A stretch of 64,000 bases of DNA. Source: Mesocentrotus franciscanus. Lineage: Eukaryota; Echinodermata; Echinoidea; Camarodonta; Strongylocentrotidae. The stretch is taken from positions 4,010,019 through 4,074,018 of the forward strand of contig CP137686.1 of the NCBI GenBank assembly GCA_037976565.1. Direction: 5' to 3'. Within the stretch, counting starts at the first letter, position 1, and each line of letters begins with the position of its first letter. The translations under genes and the position numbers were made by a program. The notes beneath the pieces are model-generated. The model was not told the DNA's origin. It searched no databases and worked only from the letters and a program-made list of their open reading frames with translations. This document shows, one piece after another, positions 63,980-64,000 of the stretch.

Positions 63980-64000
63980 CAATTTTATCTCTGGATTCAT

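Overview
Organism and main gene. This is animal nuclear DNA: GT-AG introns, AT-rich non-coding sequence, and many DNA transposons, SINEs and Helitron-like elements. The repeat types suggest a marine invertebrate deuterostome, most likely a sea urchin; the organism is an inference. One conserved protein-coding gene is present: the plus-strand gene for the largest subunit of RNA polymerase II (RPB1, POLR2A). Its coding sequence runs from 1449 to 29440 in 27 exons (5763 nt, 1920 residues). All exon junctions were read from the sequence and keep frame. The catalytic NADFDGD loop, the trigger loop, and a C-terminal domain (CTD) of about 45 heptads ending in an acidic tip are all present. Layout: 1-1448 holds an AT-rich stretch, a decayed DNA transposon, a TATA box at 1209 and the 5' leader. 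1449-29440 is POLR2A. Its introns carry a Helitron-like element, hAT-like and MITE elements, SINEs, a long hairpin, one unidentified ORF, and four decayed copies of neighbouring exons. About 29441-29950 is the 3' UTR. From exon 26 to about 55440 the 3' end of POLR2A has been tandemly amplified. Block A (27569-36744) is the functional gene end plus downstream DNA. Blocks B (36745-40032), C (40033-53730) and D (53731 to about 55440) each begin with the tail of exon 26 and intron 26. Only C also kept a CTD exon. In C the CTD exon has become a 717-codon open frame made largely of a 276-bp higher-order repeat, then broken by a stop, a frameshift and an internally deleted LTR retrotransposon. The blocks serve as empty-site controls for each other, so several insertions can be placed to the base: a Helitron-like element at an A/T site, a piggyBac-like MITE at TTAA, an LTR element with an ATTCC duplication, and a hAT element with an 8-bp duplication. 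From about 55440 to 64000 there is no convincing host gene. This part holds a decayed LINE reverse transcriptase (minus strand), a SINE, a 1.65-kb inverted-repeat element built of CATATGGGC-type repeats, a near-perfect palindrome, and a direct repeat at the window edge. How the parts relate: POLR2A is the only gene with a clear function. The rest is mostly the by-product of duplication of its 3' end and later transposon insertion. The least ordinary items are the CTD-derived repeat array, the repeated decay of exon copies inside one gene, the transposon-borne DR1 (AGGTCA-A-AGGTCA) sites, and a SINE whose head resembles 7SL/SRP RNA.
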